Origin: Akebia trifoliata
Taxonomy: Eukaryota; Streptophyta; Magnoliopsida; Ranunculales; Lardizabalaceae
Assembly (NCBI GenBank): GCA_017979445.1
Contig: CM030709.1
Span: forward strand, 6,800,001-6,864,000
Direction: 5' to 3'
DNA length: 64,000 nucleotides
Both the position numbers and the translations under genes were made by a program. Position 1 is the first letter of the stretch. Every line of letters begins with the position of its first letter. The notes below the pieces were generated by a model. It worked only from the letters and a program-made list of their open reading frames with translations, made no database searches and was not told where the DNA came from. Shown one piece after another: positions 21,443 to 32,770 of this stretch.

Positions 21443-21569
21443 TCAAACATAAAGGCTACGAAGCAAAGACATGCGCATTATTGGAAACATGGCGGAAGCG
21501 GCTGAGTTGAAAAGACGATTTTACCCATGTGGAAGGACTAAAAAAGAGTACTGGTGGGCTTGTTTGATT

Positions 21570-21665
21570 CTCAGAATTCTGACGTGGACATACATAACGG
21601 TAGATGATTTTTACTCGTATCACGAGGAAACACATCTATGGTTATGTGCACATCCCACGTCAGAC
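21570..21665. mobile_element. Short foldback (CTGACGTGG arms)
   Basis: TCTGACGTGGACATACATAA pairs with TATGTGCACATCCCACGTCAGA. The core GTAGATGATTTTTACTCG...CACATCTATGG matches that at 18950. An AT-rich GTCATTTTAGCATTTTCC at 21693 is the complement of the segment at 18892, so the full element may run further. Confidence 0.5.
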
Positions 21666-21799
21666 TTGTGAAAATCGCAGTAAATACTTTTTGTCATTTT
21701 AGCATTTTCCTAAATATATATATATATAGGTTGTGCAGTAGATGAAGGCTGCGGAATAATACATACAGTTACAGTGATCAAGCCTTGGAAAGAGCGATG

Positions 21800-21803
<4 letters not shown>

Positions 21804-21838
<35 letters not shown>
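21804..21838. repeat. (GA)n microsatellite
   Basis: About 17 GA units. Confidence 0.9.
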
Positions 21839-21842
<4 letters not shown>

Positions 21843-21849
21843 CGAAACA

Positions 21850-22475
21850 AACAGAAGTGTCTTGGTATTGTAATTTTATCGTTTTCAGGTCTGCAGTGGT
21901 GGTGGTGATGGCGCTGAATTCTGCAACCTTTTAGCGCCGCCTCGTGAACCTCATTATTCCCTCCTCCCTATTACTTACTTCTGCATCAACTTCTATGCAT
22001 TTAAAAACAGGACTAGAGATTTGCTGTCAACCAACCAAAATTCTGTGTCTGAAGGTGAAGGTGATAGACTAATTTTATTTACACGTGGCATCATCTCAAT
22101 ATATAAACCAGCCTAAATACCGTCTGAGTCTTCTTCTAAAGGGCTTGACCTGGTTATTGAACTGCTAGCTAGACTTTGGCCAGGAATTTTAGACTCCTAA
22201 CAAACAAAAATTGCTGGATTAAGGTCCGGCCCATTGTTCCCCTGTTTGGGAACCGCTCATTGACTCAATTGATTTGACCAACTTGTTCCTCATGAATATT
22301 GTAATGGAATTGGTTTGAATTATCTTTCTCCAATCCATTAACAAGCTAAACTTGGACTTTAGAAATCCCATAGCACCGAAATTCTTAATTTAATGGGCTT
22401 TATGTATAAAGGTAGTTTTACAATGGGCCACATGGAAGTATATCTTTACTAGGCCCAAATTCTGCAAAATAAAAA
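21850..22475. other. Non-coding stretch
   Basis: No gene or defined element seen. Confidence 0.4.
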
Positions 22476-22484
22476 TTAAAAAAG

Positions 22485-22647
22485 TGGTGATGATTGCTCA
22501 CTATATAAATCATACGCGGTTGACATGGTAAGGACACAAGATCTTTTTCTTAGGTATCCCAAAGACAAAGATCTATGGTTCTGTGCCCTTGCCACATCAG
22601 CCGTGTACAGATTGCGTATGATTTTCTGTGTGCATTCGTCATTATTC
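22485..22647. mobile_element. Mutator-like foldback MITE (diverged ends)
   Basis: Inverted arms centre on AAATCATACGCGG / TGCGTATGATTT; the core is CAAAGATCTATGGTTCTGTG. Flanks TTAAAAAAG / TTAAAAAAA match at 8 of 9. Confidence 0.65.
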
Positions 22648-22660
22648 TTAAAAAAAAATT

Positions 22661-22803
22661 GACTAATGATAAATTGACGCCCTTTCAAACAGTCTTGACG
22701 TGGCAAGTGAACAAAACCATACATATTTTCCTTGTGTATCCCGAAGAAATAGATTAATGATTCTGTGCACTACCACGTCAAGAGTGTAAGTTTATCACGA
22801 CTC
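22661..22803. mobile_element. Mutator-like foldback MITE, 143 bp
   Basis: Ends GACTAATGATAAATTGAC and complement of GAGTCGTGATAAACTTAC, with TCTTGACGTGGCA arms. Flanks AAAAAAATT / AAAAACATT match at 8 of 9. It lies only 13 bp from the previous copy. Confidence 0.75.
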
Positions 22804-22812
22804 AAAAACATT

Positions 22813-23860
22813 TTGTTTCTCCAAAGGAGGATCAAACTTTGATCCATCTACATCCCCAAATAATGCCATGTGGCAAGTTTCTTTCTTCTTCTTTTTTTTT
22901 CCAAACATATTAACTCTTTCCTAACCTTTAGTTTCTAGCCGTTGGATTTGAGGATATTTTTATAATGGACACCACGACATTGGTAAAATTTCAAATCCTT
23001 GAATCCAGTAGCTATATACAAAGAGTGAACCAAACATCAATGGATCAGTGGGCCCAAAAGAGAGGCACCACGTGGAATTTTCCTGGTTGGATGGATCCAA
23101 ATTTTTGTTCCTATTGATTTAGTAGGCTAATATAGATATATAATTGACAAAAGAAAGGAATATGAAAGACATCTCAACAGAAATGATAAAGGTGAAAGTG
23201 GGGGCTCACCAAAGTAGTTAAAAGTGGAGCCCAAGGAGATAAGGGGGATTAGATAGAGTTCTTTTATAAAAGCCCATGGGCCCTGGAGATAACAGAACAA
23301 ATCTAACAATGGCCCACCTGTTGAGAGAGATTATTGCCTGATTTGGGTATCTACCAAAGAAGAAAATTGGAGGCGTGTTTGATGGGATTCTAGAATTTGA
23401 TTCTTTCTCATTATCGACTTTTATGTTTTGCTTGAATGATAAAAATGATTCTCTCATAATCAGAATCAAGACTCTGCTAAATTCATTAAACAAAAAAAAA
23501 TTGAATCTGTTTCTTGCAATTTTGGAATTTTATTTTAACATTTTTATGCTAAAATAATTTATTTAACCTTTGGAGTCTACTATTTTGTATTGCTATTGTA
23601 GAAACTTGGTCAGCTAAATTAGGTTCAAATTCTAGATCATGAAATCAACTCCCCGAAACATTGAAGCCAAACAAAATTCTGGATTTTTTAAAACAGTTTT
23701 CATGATCTGATTGTCACAACAAAAAATTAGAATCTAATAATCTGAAACAAAATCTCCCTGAATTCTCATGGGTTCCGTTTAATTTTTCATTTGATGTTAA
23801 TGATGATTTTCACAATCGAAATGGCAGTGCAACATGAAGGGTATGACAAAAAAAAAAAAA
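22813..23860. other. Non-coding stretch
   Basis: No gene recognised. AT-rich with short low-complexity runs. Confidence 0.4.
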
Positions 23861-23864
23861 ATGA

Positions 23865-24110
23865 AATAACAAAAGATGACAAAATCACACAAAACACAAG
23901 GATTTACGTGGTTTGGCAGTGTGCCTACGTCCACGAATTAGATCAAGAACAATCACTATTTCCTCTTAATTTCTACAGTCCTAGATCCCTCTATTATAAA
24001 ACTAGTAGTTATTAAACGCATCTATCTCCCAAAAATGGAAAAACCTTAAAAAATATTAAACAATTGCCCTTTTCGTAACCCTAACCCTCGCAACTCTGTA
24101 TACCGCCAAA
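23865..24110. mobile_element. Probable copia LTR fragment
   Basis: It contains CACAAGGATTTACGTGGTTT and GTGCCTACGTCCACG, a pattern typical of Ty1/copia LTRs of plants. A related piece lies at about 61215. No ends or TSD found. Confidence 0.45.
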
Positions 24111-24162
24111 AAAATACAAGAAATTTACTTAATAGGCTCAACAGAATATATATATATACATA

Positions 24163-24542
24163 GGGAAATGTTCAACACCCTAAGTTTTACCCTACACTTT
24201 AACAAACGTGTTTTGTCCTACATGAGTTAGAAGTTTTGGAATGGGCTGATTTTTGGTGAGGATGATCTCTATGATTAGAAGATCATCCTCACCAAAAATC
24301 AGCCCATTCCGAAATTTTTAGCCCCATGTTTACAAGTTGAAAAATCGTGGACCGTCCATTTTTGTTAACCCTTTTTGATGGGGTTAGAAGTTTTGGAATG
24401 AGCTGATTTTTTGTGAGGATAATCTCCTCACCATAGAGATCATCCTCACCAAAAATCAGTCCATTCCAAAACTTCTAACCCATGTAGGACAAAACACGTT
24501 TGTTAAAGTGTACGGTAAAGCTTAGGGTGGGGAACGGGACCC
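24163..24542. mobile_element. Double-hairpin MITE A (type-1 ends)
   Basis: A 380-bp inverted-repeat element between TA runs. Left end GGGAAATGTTCAACACCC, right end complement GGGTCCCGTTCCCCACCC. Then ACTTTAACAAACGTG in both arms. Inside, the unit GTTAGAAGTTTTGGAATG...GGTGAGGATGATCTC occurs four times in alternating orientation, forming a hairpin in each half, around a GGACCGTCC spacer. No protein is coded. Insertion into TA repeats suggests a TA target. Confidence 0.82.
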
Positions 24543-24556
24543 ATATATATATATAT

Positions 24557-24910
24557 GGGAAATGTTCAGCAACAAACATTTTGGCAAAACATTTTTCTAA
24601 ACATTGGTTAGAGGTCTTGGAATGGGCTGATTTTTGGTGAGGATGATCTCTACAGTGAGGAGATCATCATCACCAAAAATCAGCCCATTCCAAAACTTCT
24701 AACCCCATCAAAATTGGTTTACAAAAAAAGGACGGTTCACGATTTTTCAACTTGTAAACTGGGGCTAGAAGTTTTGGAATGGACTGATTTTTGGTGATGA
24801 TGATCTCCTCACCGTAGAGATCATCCTCACCAAAAATCAGCCCATTCCAAGACCTCTAACCCATGTTTTGAAAAATATTTTGCCAAAATGTTTGTTGCTG
24901 AAAGGGACCC
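24557..24910. mobile_element. Double-hairpin MITE B (type-2 ends)
   Basis: 354 bp, flanked by TATATA. Outer ends GGGAAATGTTCAGCA and GGGTCCCTTTCAGCA are shared with type 1, but the next segment is ACAAACATTTTGGCAAAAC instead of ACTTTAACAAACG. The four-unit core and spacer are as in element A. Confidence 0.82.
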
Positions 24911-24920
24911 TATATATATA

Positions 24921-25298
24921 GGGTCCCGTTCGGCACCCTTAGTTTTACCACACACTTTAACAAACGCATTTTGTCTTACATGGGTTAGAAGTTTCGGAAT
25001 GAGCTGATTTTTGGTGAGGATGATCTCTATGATGAGGAGATCATCCTCACCAAAAATCAGCTCATTCCAAAACTTCTAACCCCATCAAAATTGATTTACA
25101 AAAAATGGACGGTCCACGATTTTTCAACGTGTAAACATGGGGCTAAACATTTCGGAATGGGCTGATTTTTGGGGAGGATGATCTTCTAATCATAGAGATC
25201 ATCCTCACCAAAAATCAGCTCATTCCAAAACTTCTAACCCATGTAGGACAAAAAACGTTTGTTAAAGTGTGTGGTAAAACTTAGGGTGCTGAACATTT

Positions 25299-25301
<3 letters not shown>
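24921..25301. mobile_element. Double-hairpin MITE C (type-1 ends)
   Basis: 381 bp, ends GGGTCCCGTTCGGCACCC and complement of GGGAAATGTTCAGCACCC. It has four units and the spacer. Its right half appears to be the template of element E. Confidence 0.85.

Positions 25302-25359
<58 letters not shown>
25302..25359. repeat. (TA)n run between elements C and D
   Basis: A near-perfect TA repeat with one phase break. Similar runs lie at 24543-24556, 24911-24920, 25739-25769 and 26242-26254, so each element edge abuts TA repeats. Confidence 0.9.
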
Positions 25360-25734
25360 GGGTCCCTTTCAGCAACAAACATTTTGACAAACATTTTGGC
25401 AAAACATTTTTCAAAACATGGGTTAGAGATTTTGGAATGGGCTGATTTTTGGTGAGGATGATCTCTATGGTGAGGAGATCATCCTCATAAAAAATCAGCC
25501 CATTCCAAAACTTCTAGCCCCATGTTTACAAGTTGGGAAATCGTGGACCGTCCATTTTTTGTAAGCCATTTTTGATGGGTAAGAGGTTTTGGAATGGGCT
25601 GATTTTTGGTGATGATGATCTCCTCACCGTAGAGATCATCCTCACCAAAAATCAGCCCATTCCAAAACCTCTAACCCATGTTTTGAAAAATGTTTTGCCA
25701 AAATGTTTGTCAAAATGTTTGTTGCTGAACATTT

Positions 25735-25738
<4 letters not shown>
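25360..25738. mobile_element. Double-hairpin MITE D (type-2 ends)
   Basis: 379 bp with GGGTCCCTTTCAGCAACAAA and complement of GGGAAATGTTCAGCAACAAA ends. ACATTTTGACAA is a small local duplication relative to element B, present in both arms. Confidence 0.82.
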
Positions 25739-25769
<31 letters not shown>

Positions 25770-25772
<3 letters not shown>

Positions 25773-26241
25773 AAATGTTCAGCACCCTAAGTTTTACCAC
25801 ACACTTTAACAAACGTTTTTTGTCCTACATGGGTTAGAAGTTTTGGAATGAGCTGATTTTTGGTGAGGATGATCTCTATGATTAGAAGATCATCCTCCCC
25901 AAAAATCAGCCCATTCCGAAATGTTTAGCCCCATGTTTACACGTTGAAAAATCGTGGACCGTCCATTTTTTGTAAATCAATTTTGATGGGGTTAGAAGTT
26001 TTGGAATGAGCTGATTTTTGGTGAGGATGATCTCCTCACAAAAAATGGACGGTCCACGATTTTTCAACGTGTAAACATGGGGCTAAACATTTCGGAATGG
26101 GCTGATTTTTGGGGAGGATGATCTTCTAATCATAGAGATCATCCTCACCAAAAATCAGCCCATTCCAAAACTTCTAACCCATGTAGGACAAAAAACGTTT
26201 GTTAAAGTGTGTGGTAAAACTTAGGGTGCTGAACATTTCCC
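25770..26241. mobile_element. Double-hairpin MITE E, rearranged (type-1 ends)
   Basis: 472 bp, longer than its relatives. Positions 25770 to about 26038 read as the reverse complement of element C from 25301 back to about 25033, with no difference that I see. From about 26039 to 26241 it reads as a direct copy of 25099-25301, with one visible change (CAGCCC for CAGCTC). The join breaks the third hairpin after GATCTCCTCA. Confidence 0.82.
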
Positions 26242-26259
26242 TATATATATATATAACCG

Positions 26260-26340
26260 TAAAGGGTTAGAGAGATGACCCCTATGGAAGCAGAGGTCTA
26301 GAGTTCAGAGCTCTTAAAGGTACCCTTAGGGATTTATCTT
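26260..26340 (+). repeat. tRNA-like segment, possible SINE relic
   Basis: GGTTAGAGAGATGACC and GAGGTCTAGAGTTCAGAGC resemble A- and B-box spacing and the piece near 1205-1262. Too diverged to be a tRNA gene. Confidence 0.3.
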
Positions 26341-26762
26341 AGAAATTATTTCGTGCATGAGGTGGGGTGGAGTGGGGAGGGGTGGAGAACTTCACATGCC
26401 TGTCAAGATGGGAGACACAAGAGACAAGACATACAAAAGCATACTACCGACCTTCCTTTTGTAACATGTTTATAAAAGAACGAATAATAGAAAACAAAGA
26501 TATGAAATCCTAACTAATTATTGCTTAAGTTTTGTTGAACTGTGGATTGAATTGATCGTTAAAGTGGATTTATACGCACATTACCAAAATCTTAGAAAAT
26601 ATACTAGACTTCACAATTCAGCATAAGTTGAGAAAAATTACTTCCGAATTGGCTTATAAATATAAAGACTCCCTAGTCACACTCTACATTTCTAGATCTA
26701 GTTTTCCACTTGATTTAAAGTCTTCAAGTCAAAATTTATTAAGAAATAGTTAAAAAAAAAGG

Positions 26763-29048
26763 TGTAGATAATTGAGGTTCAATGAGTTTAAACCACATTT
26801 ACTTGAATTTTGGATTCACCATCATTCAAAGAGTTTAAGATGTGAATGGACATCATAAAACAAGTTTTAAAAATTTGTTTGTTAGGGATTTGATGACTCA
26901 AATTTGGTTTAACCTCAGAGGTTCGGGTAAGGATGTTTGGTTGTGAGACAAGGAAGGTGTTAAGTACATCATCTCACCCATCAAGTTGATGGGTACCATC
27001 AAAAGTAAACAGTAAAACTGTTTTTTAAAGGATTTTTTAGTTAGGCAAAGGAACAATACATATATGCATGCGATAAAGAAGTTGAATAGGTGCAAAAGTG
27101 TTTAAAATGTTTCCATTAGAGACTATTTTTTGTATGCTTTGAGTTTCAAGTGCTAATTCATGAAGATAGCTTTGTTAGATTATTTGCATTTTAAGATAAA
27201 GAGATTGATGGTGGGTGTAAAAGTGTATGTATGCAAGGGTTCCTCAAGGAACTTATTATGGTCTTATAAAGGGGAGACTACCTCTCATGGAGGAATTACT
27301 TTATTCCTCCTTAGCTATTAAGAATACTTACACTACATGCAATGTAAATAAGCTATAAAAGAAATAAAAGAGCATTGGAAAGTAAATATTCCTTAAGAAA
27401 CTTATTATAAACTTGGAAAACAGGGAAGATAACTTCACATGAAAGAATTACTCTCTTCCTCCTTAGCTATGAAAAGTAACTACACTACTTGCTTGGAATT
27501 TAAATGAACTTGTAAGTAAAGAAATGAAACAAATACAATAAATTAAAAAGTTCCAAATTGATTTACAGTTAGTAAAGATTCTCTCACAAAGAGGACTAAC
27601 TCTAAACCCAAACTAGCCATACGAATTAAACAACATTATTGCTAGGAAAATTTAAAGTGAAAATGGTCTTATAGTTGGTAAGGATTCTCCCACAAAGGAG
27701 ATTAACTTTCAACCCAAACTAAACATTACAAAGAAAATAAAATCTAGACTACATTGATTGAAGTAAAATTAAACTTTAAAGGTAAAGAGAATAAAATGGA
27801 GGTAGAAGTGGGATTAGTAGGGTACAAATAGTAAAAAATAAAATATTAAATATTTTCCCTACCTTAATCTTCTTTCATTTTTTTTTCTTCTTCTTATTGT
27901 TCTAAACCTCTAAAATACATGAATGGGTATTTAGACATAATTTTAGGACTTTTAGAAGGCTTCAAAAAGAAAATATGATATAATTTTAAAATTCAAACTC
28001 GCCACCCCTTGCCTTGGAGAGGTCATCTATTTATAAGCTTTTGAGAGACCCTTAAAGATATAAAAGTCCAAATTCCATGAGTTTCACTTAATTTTAACAA
28101 AACCATAATGAATGACATTATTTACCCTTCATCAAGGTGTCTTTAATTATCTTTTGCACCTCTTTGAGTCTTGTTAATCATGCTGATTAAATGATAAAAG
28201 TGTAAAAGTACACAAGTGTCTAGAGAATTCTATGAGAGGGGTAAAAGTGTCCAAATCAATTAAAAGTAATCAATCCTCAATGAAAATAAAAGTCGTGGTA
28301 TGTATTTAACATAAGATAGTAGGGGCTTTGTAGTCAATCACTTTGGATAGGCTCCTAAACAAATTCGAAGGTAGAAAGATAATTGCTCCTAGGTTTTAAA
28401 AAGTTCTTCTTGATGGGCAAAAGTGTTTTGATCCCTTGAACTTGGTAAGTTTGTAAAGAATTTTTTAGAAATAGCCTTGAATTAAAAACAAGAATGTGAG
28501 TTTAAAAGTTAATTGCCTTAGATTGAATCTCAATTAATTAGGGATATGAAGGTTATTGATATTTTGTGAGGACCATGGGTCAAGTTATAATAATTACAAA
28601 ATTGCTAGAAAACCAAGGTTGGAGAATTAATATAGGCATAATGCAATAGAAAAAATGAAAGATGCTAGGGTTATATTGGAAAAAATTAGGAGATGGTTTA
28701 AGAGGTAAATTTTCCTAAGCAAATCTAAACACTCAAATGCACTCATTTCAACCACAATTGCCTAACTGAATGTACCTTTCCTGAGTGAGGGCCATTGCAA
28801 AAATAATGAAGTATATTAGGTCAGTGAGGGCCAAAACAAAAGTGCATAGACCTTAGGTGACCAACAGCCTGTGGAAAACCAAGCTTGGCCATTGATCACT
28901 AAGGGCCCTGCTTAATTTATTTTTAAATTTTTTTTTGGAATATTGGTCCCATTGAGGTGGGTTCCCCTTGATAAATTCAAAGTTATTTGGATCACACCCT
29001 TTTTCACTGGATTTTTGTGAGTTCTCGGACTCGATTTGGATGTCTACA
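26763..29048. mobile_element. Probable solo LTR (2.29 kb), same family as 50355-52408
   Basis: It begins TGTAGATAATTG and ends GGATGTCTACA; the ends are inverted. Flanks AAAGG / AGGGG match at 4 of 5. Near the start, TTTGGATTCACCATCATTC corresponds to TTTGGAGTCGCCACCATTC in the other copy. GGAAGGTGTTAAGTACATC and a final TCTCGGACTCGATTTGG segment also correspond. No coding domain. The family is likely Ty3/gypsy (Tat/Ogre-like LTRs often have such text), but that is inference. Confidence 0.65.
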
Positions 29049-29053
29049 AGGGG

Positions 29054-29838
29054 TTTTTAGTGATTTACTCTCATTGAAATATAAATGAGGGTTTCGATCT
29101 CATCTGTCAAAAATTAGTAGTTTACCCTAATTTTTACATCATATCATCAAAAAATTTATTAAAAAGATAAAATTACCATTCTATCAACTAAAGGTAGTCA
29201 TTAGACATACTTTTTAACTGTTTACCTATCTCGCTGTTCTCGATTTTCACTACTCCCTTTCAACAATAAAACATCCATTACGGTCATAAAAAATATAGTT
29301 ATTACCATCATTGGAACCCCGAAAGCAAGTACTTGAAGCAAATAAAAATCATTGGAAGTTCCAAATCTTGATGGAATAAAAAAATGCTTATGATTTCAAC
29401 ACTAAGCAAAATCTAAAATATAGGTTTGAAATATTTTGACATATTTTTTTTAAATTAACTTTCTGTCTAAATTTTCAAACCATTATAAAAAGTTATGCCT
29501 TGTTTAAGTTCGGATTGGCACGACATCAATAATGCAATGATCCATTTGATATTGTAGGGCTGTTAATGGCTAGGATTTGGATTGAATTCGCGAATCAAAT
29601 CAAATCTGATTTGATATTTATAATATAAATATACATCACATATCTACAAAAAATACATAGACTATAACTTTCATATTTTATCATTTATCAAATTGTGTTT
29701 GGGTCCGAGCCAAAACACAATTTCTCATTCTGGATCCTACGTTATCAAATTGTAATGCATACTAACGGTTGAAAGCTCTACCCAATCCACTAAAACTTGG
29801 ATCTTAGTCCATCTTCATAAAAGGGGGTCCTTGAAAAG
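29054..29838. other. Non-coding stretch
   Basis: No gene or defined element recognised. Confidence 0.4.
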
Positions 29839-29854
29839 AATAATCAACAAGAAT

Positions 29855-30091
29855 TCTCAATGGCAATTTTAAATCCAATAAGCTAGTTTGTAGGTTGTGC
29901 GTTTGATATCCAATATGAGCAATATTTCCTGAGGGCCACCTGCAAGGGTGTTCCCTCACTTACCTAGTGTGTGTGATGTGCGGGCATTGCACATGCCCGA
30001 GGGAGGGTCCCATATGCTTTGGTTCCGGCCCTGGTTCATCTAGTCTCCTTTGTCGGACACTCTTGTTGTCCAATAAATAAATAATAATAAT
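29855..30091 (+). mobile_element. tRNA-related SINE (copy 3) with 16-bp TSD
   Basis: AATAATCAACAAGAAT is exact at 29839-29854 and 30092-30107. The body holds CTCAATGGCAATTTTAAATC, GGTTGTGCGTTTGATATCC and TGTGATGTGCGGGCATTGC, and it ends in an (AAT)n tail. Long exact duplications and a simple tail prove retroposition. Confidence 0.9.
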
Positions 30092-30285
30092 AATAATCAA
30101 CAAGAATGGCTTGTGGTACTCGGACCCATGGGCTGATATCGTTATGATTCAGCTTTTTGAGCAATTAATTATAGCCGTGGCGAGTCAACCCATGGTCAAA
30201 TTTGTGGCACATGTTTTGTAGGACAAAATACTGCTGGATTACAAAAAGTTCAGGCTTTGTCTCAGTCATGATACATATATGGTCC

Positions 30286-30290
<5 letters not shown>

Positions 30291-30352
<62 letters not shown>
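30291..30352. repeat. Long (AT)n microsatellite
   Basis: About 31 AT units without interruption; expected to be highly variable. Confidence 0.95.
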
Positions 30353-30355
<3 letters not shown>

Positions 30356-30488
30356 CAGTCGTAGATTTTTTAAATAGTACTCGTTATAAGCACACATCCG
30401 AAGCAAAAGATATGTCCTGATTAAGATGAAAGTTGGATTTTATTGCCTAACAGATTAATAATCATTTGCCATAAATAAATTAAAAAAA

Positions 30489-30645
30489 GAATAATGCTTT
30501 TCTAACGCCCCCATCACAAAATCATAAATCATTTGCCATGGGATATGCAGAATCATAAATATTTTCTTGTGCATCCAAAGGCAAATGATCTATGATTCTG
30601 TAATGGGGTCGTATGTCAGAGGAGGGCATCGGATTATCACGATTC
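30489..30645. mobile_element. Mutator-like foldback MITE
   Basis: Left end GAATAATGCTTTTCTAACG and complement of right end GAATCGTGATAATCCGATG; core ATGATCTATGATTCTG. Flanks TTAAAAAAA / TACAAAAAT match at 7 of 9. Confidence 0.7.
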
Positions 30646-30939
30646 TACAAAAATATTTCTTCTTTAGAATACTCAAGTATTAATTGGATTATCAAGTGGG
30701 TGCATTTAGAAAAAAAAACTACATTATGATGAATTTAGTCACTTTCCCTACTTTTTTTGGGAAGCAAATTGATTAGCCATCATAGCAGTCCTATCCGGGT
30801 CTTTTAAGAAATCTGAGCCCACCCATACCTCCTTGCTCCATTTCTAACAAACCAAATTCAGTGGGCTCATTTAATTCCATTAATTTCAGCAAAAGTTGAA
30901 TTAAAATTTTGGTGCCCTATTAAACCCATTTCTACCTTA

Positions 30940-31473
30940 GAGCGACCCTAACTGTCCTTCAAATGACCTATATTTAGAGATGAAGGTGTCCAAGCTGAAC
31001 TCCAACCACCCTTCAAAATGAGAGAAACTCCTCTAAAACACTGTTTATAACTTCGAATACAGAGGGGAGAGAGAAGATTTGAAAGTCGACCTCTATTACT
31101 ATTCACCTTTTTCAACAAACCCTACTATGTCCCTTCTTTTTTTTTTCCCCTATAAATGTCAATTTTAACATTCTCTTTTCGTGTGATATGATTTAAATAC
31201 CACTTTTGTGTCTTACTAATTTTAAAATCGTTTCATTTATTATTTCAAAAATCAAACCTAATCGATCAAGCTCGATGGAAATTTGTAATAAATTATGTTG
31301 GATTATTAAACACTAATTCTATAAGGTTTTCTTGTTTATGAAAATAAATAAAGGTGATTTAAGAAGAAGGAATAGTGATTTGAAAATCAGACCTATTATT
31401 AGAGTTCAAAAGTGGTTTGGAGTCTTCAAAATGAAGAAGATGCCAATTTGAAACCTTCTGTTAGAGTTGCTCT
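30940..31473. mobile_element. MITE with GAGCAACTCTAAC-type ends
   Basis: Left GAGCGACCCTAACTGTCC is inverted relative to right GGTTTCTGTTAGAGTTGCTC-like text. Internal arms include TTGAAAGTCGACCTCTATTA and a complement near 31380. Possible TTA/TTG 3-bp target would fit PIF/Harbinger, but this is weak. Confidence 0.5.
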
Positions 31474-31830
31474 TGAGGCTGCTTGGACGACTAAATCTAG
31501 ACAGGCCAACACCCAAATTGGCTAACTTGCCCTTTTAAAATCACAAACTCAAATAATTGAGATTCATGATTCAAATCATGGAACTCAAATCTAACCTTGT
31601 TTTCGTAATCCAAGGCCTTAGATTAAAAAAAATAAAATAAAATAAATTGGTTGAATAATGTAAGCCCCCACACACTCATTGGTCAGAGTGGCTACGCATA
31701 TCAACATCGAAAATTCATAATGCAAGACTGGTGCTCTCAAGTAGGGATTTTATCTTATTTTGTGTGGACTGTGATTAAAAGGAAGAGTTGTTTTTTTATC
31801 TTATTTTGTGTGGACTATGTTTAAAAAGAA

Positions 31831-31947
31831 GAGTTGTGTTGGAGTGACCTCAAGATTGCACCTCACATCGCACATCGTGATGTGATCGTGTACACTCTCA
31901 CATCACAATGCGGTGATGTGAATCTTGAGGTCACTTCAATATCATTC
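31831..31947. mobile_element. Foldback MITE, TTGGAGTGACCTC subfamily
   Basis: GGAGTGACCTCAAGATT pairs with AATCTTGAGGTCACTTC. Flanks TAAAAAGAA / TAAAGGAAA match only partly. Related copies lie at 57418 and 62525. Confidence 0.6.
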
Positions 31948-32770
31948 TAAAGGAAATATCTATTGTTAGTTCCCAACTCAACTACGTACCATTGTAAATG
32001 AGGATGCCGTGGGCAAATCCTATGTAAGATTGTAACTTTCTTTTGTCAGCTAGAGGTTCACTAAATACCCCTCATTACCTTCCAAAAAATATAAATATCT
32101 ATTGTTAGTTCTCTTGCATGTGGGGAGGGTGGAGGAATTCTGGTAACATATTTATGTTCCCATTTTAAAGGTAATTTGACATACCCTCTTAGTTTTGGTA
32201 TATATTTGAGATACCCTTTAGTCTTCAAACTTATGGCATACTGGTCTTGAACACAATATTCTGTGAGAATAATTGAAAAAGACCAAAATACCTTCATCAT
32301 CAACCCCTTGTAAAACCATTTGATTTCCACCATATCCCCTACCCCCAAATAATAATAATAATACGAAGCTTATTTGGTTCTTAATCACCAACATATATTG
32401 AATCTTACTCAAGTCTTATAAATAATAAAAAACACCTAATTATATTGTTGATGCATCTTGGGTTTGGCTTATCTTAAATGCCAACTAAAAGATGCCTTGG
32501 ATTGCAATGAGAGCTACTTATTCTTGAGTGCTGACTCAACATTAATGTCCTCATCAAGGGAGATATTATCACCCTTAAAAAGAGAAAAATGTTGAGGACA
32601 TTAATTAATTTGGGACTCTTGAATATGTGGCATGATTTGAGGGAGTCCTACCTTGAAGTGGCCAAGCTTCTAACCCTTGTCACAATAAGAAATGTGGTGT
32701 TTCATATTTATTTCTCACAACTACATTTCTGCTAAAATTTGGAATTCCTCCTTGAAAATGATTCGTGTAA

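Noticed and set aside
24163..26241. CRISPR-like or microRNA-cluster reading of the palindromic array
   Set aside because: Unit spacing is not regular, the units alternate in orientation, and element-like ends with TA borders explain the structure; this is a plant nuclear sequence. No specific miRNA/miRNA* duplex could be defined.
30202..30420. Plus-strand frame with a long YIYIYI run
   Set aside because: It is the (AT)n microsatellite read as protein.
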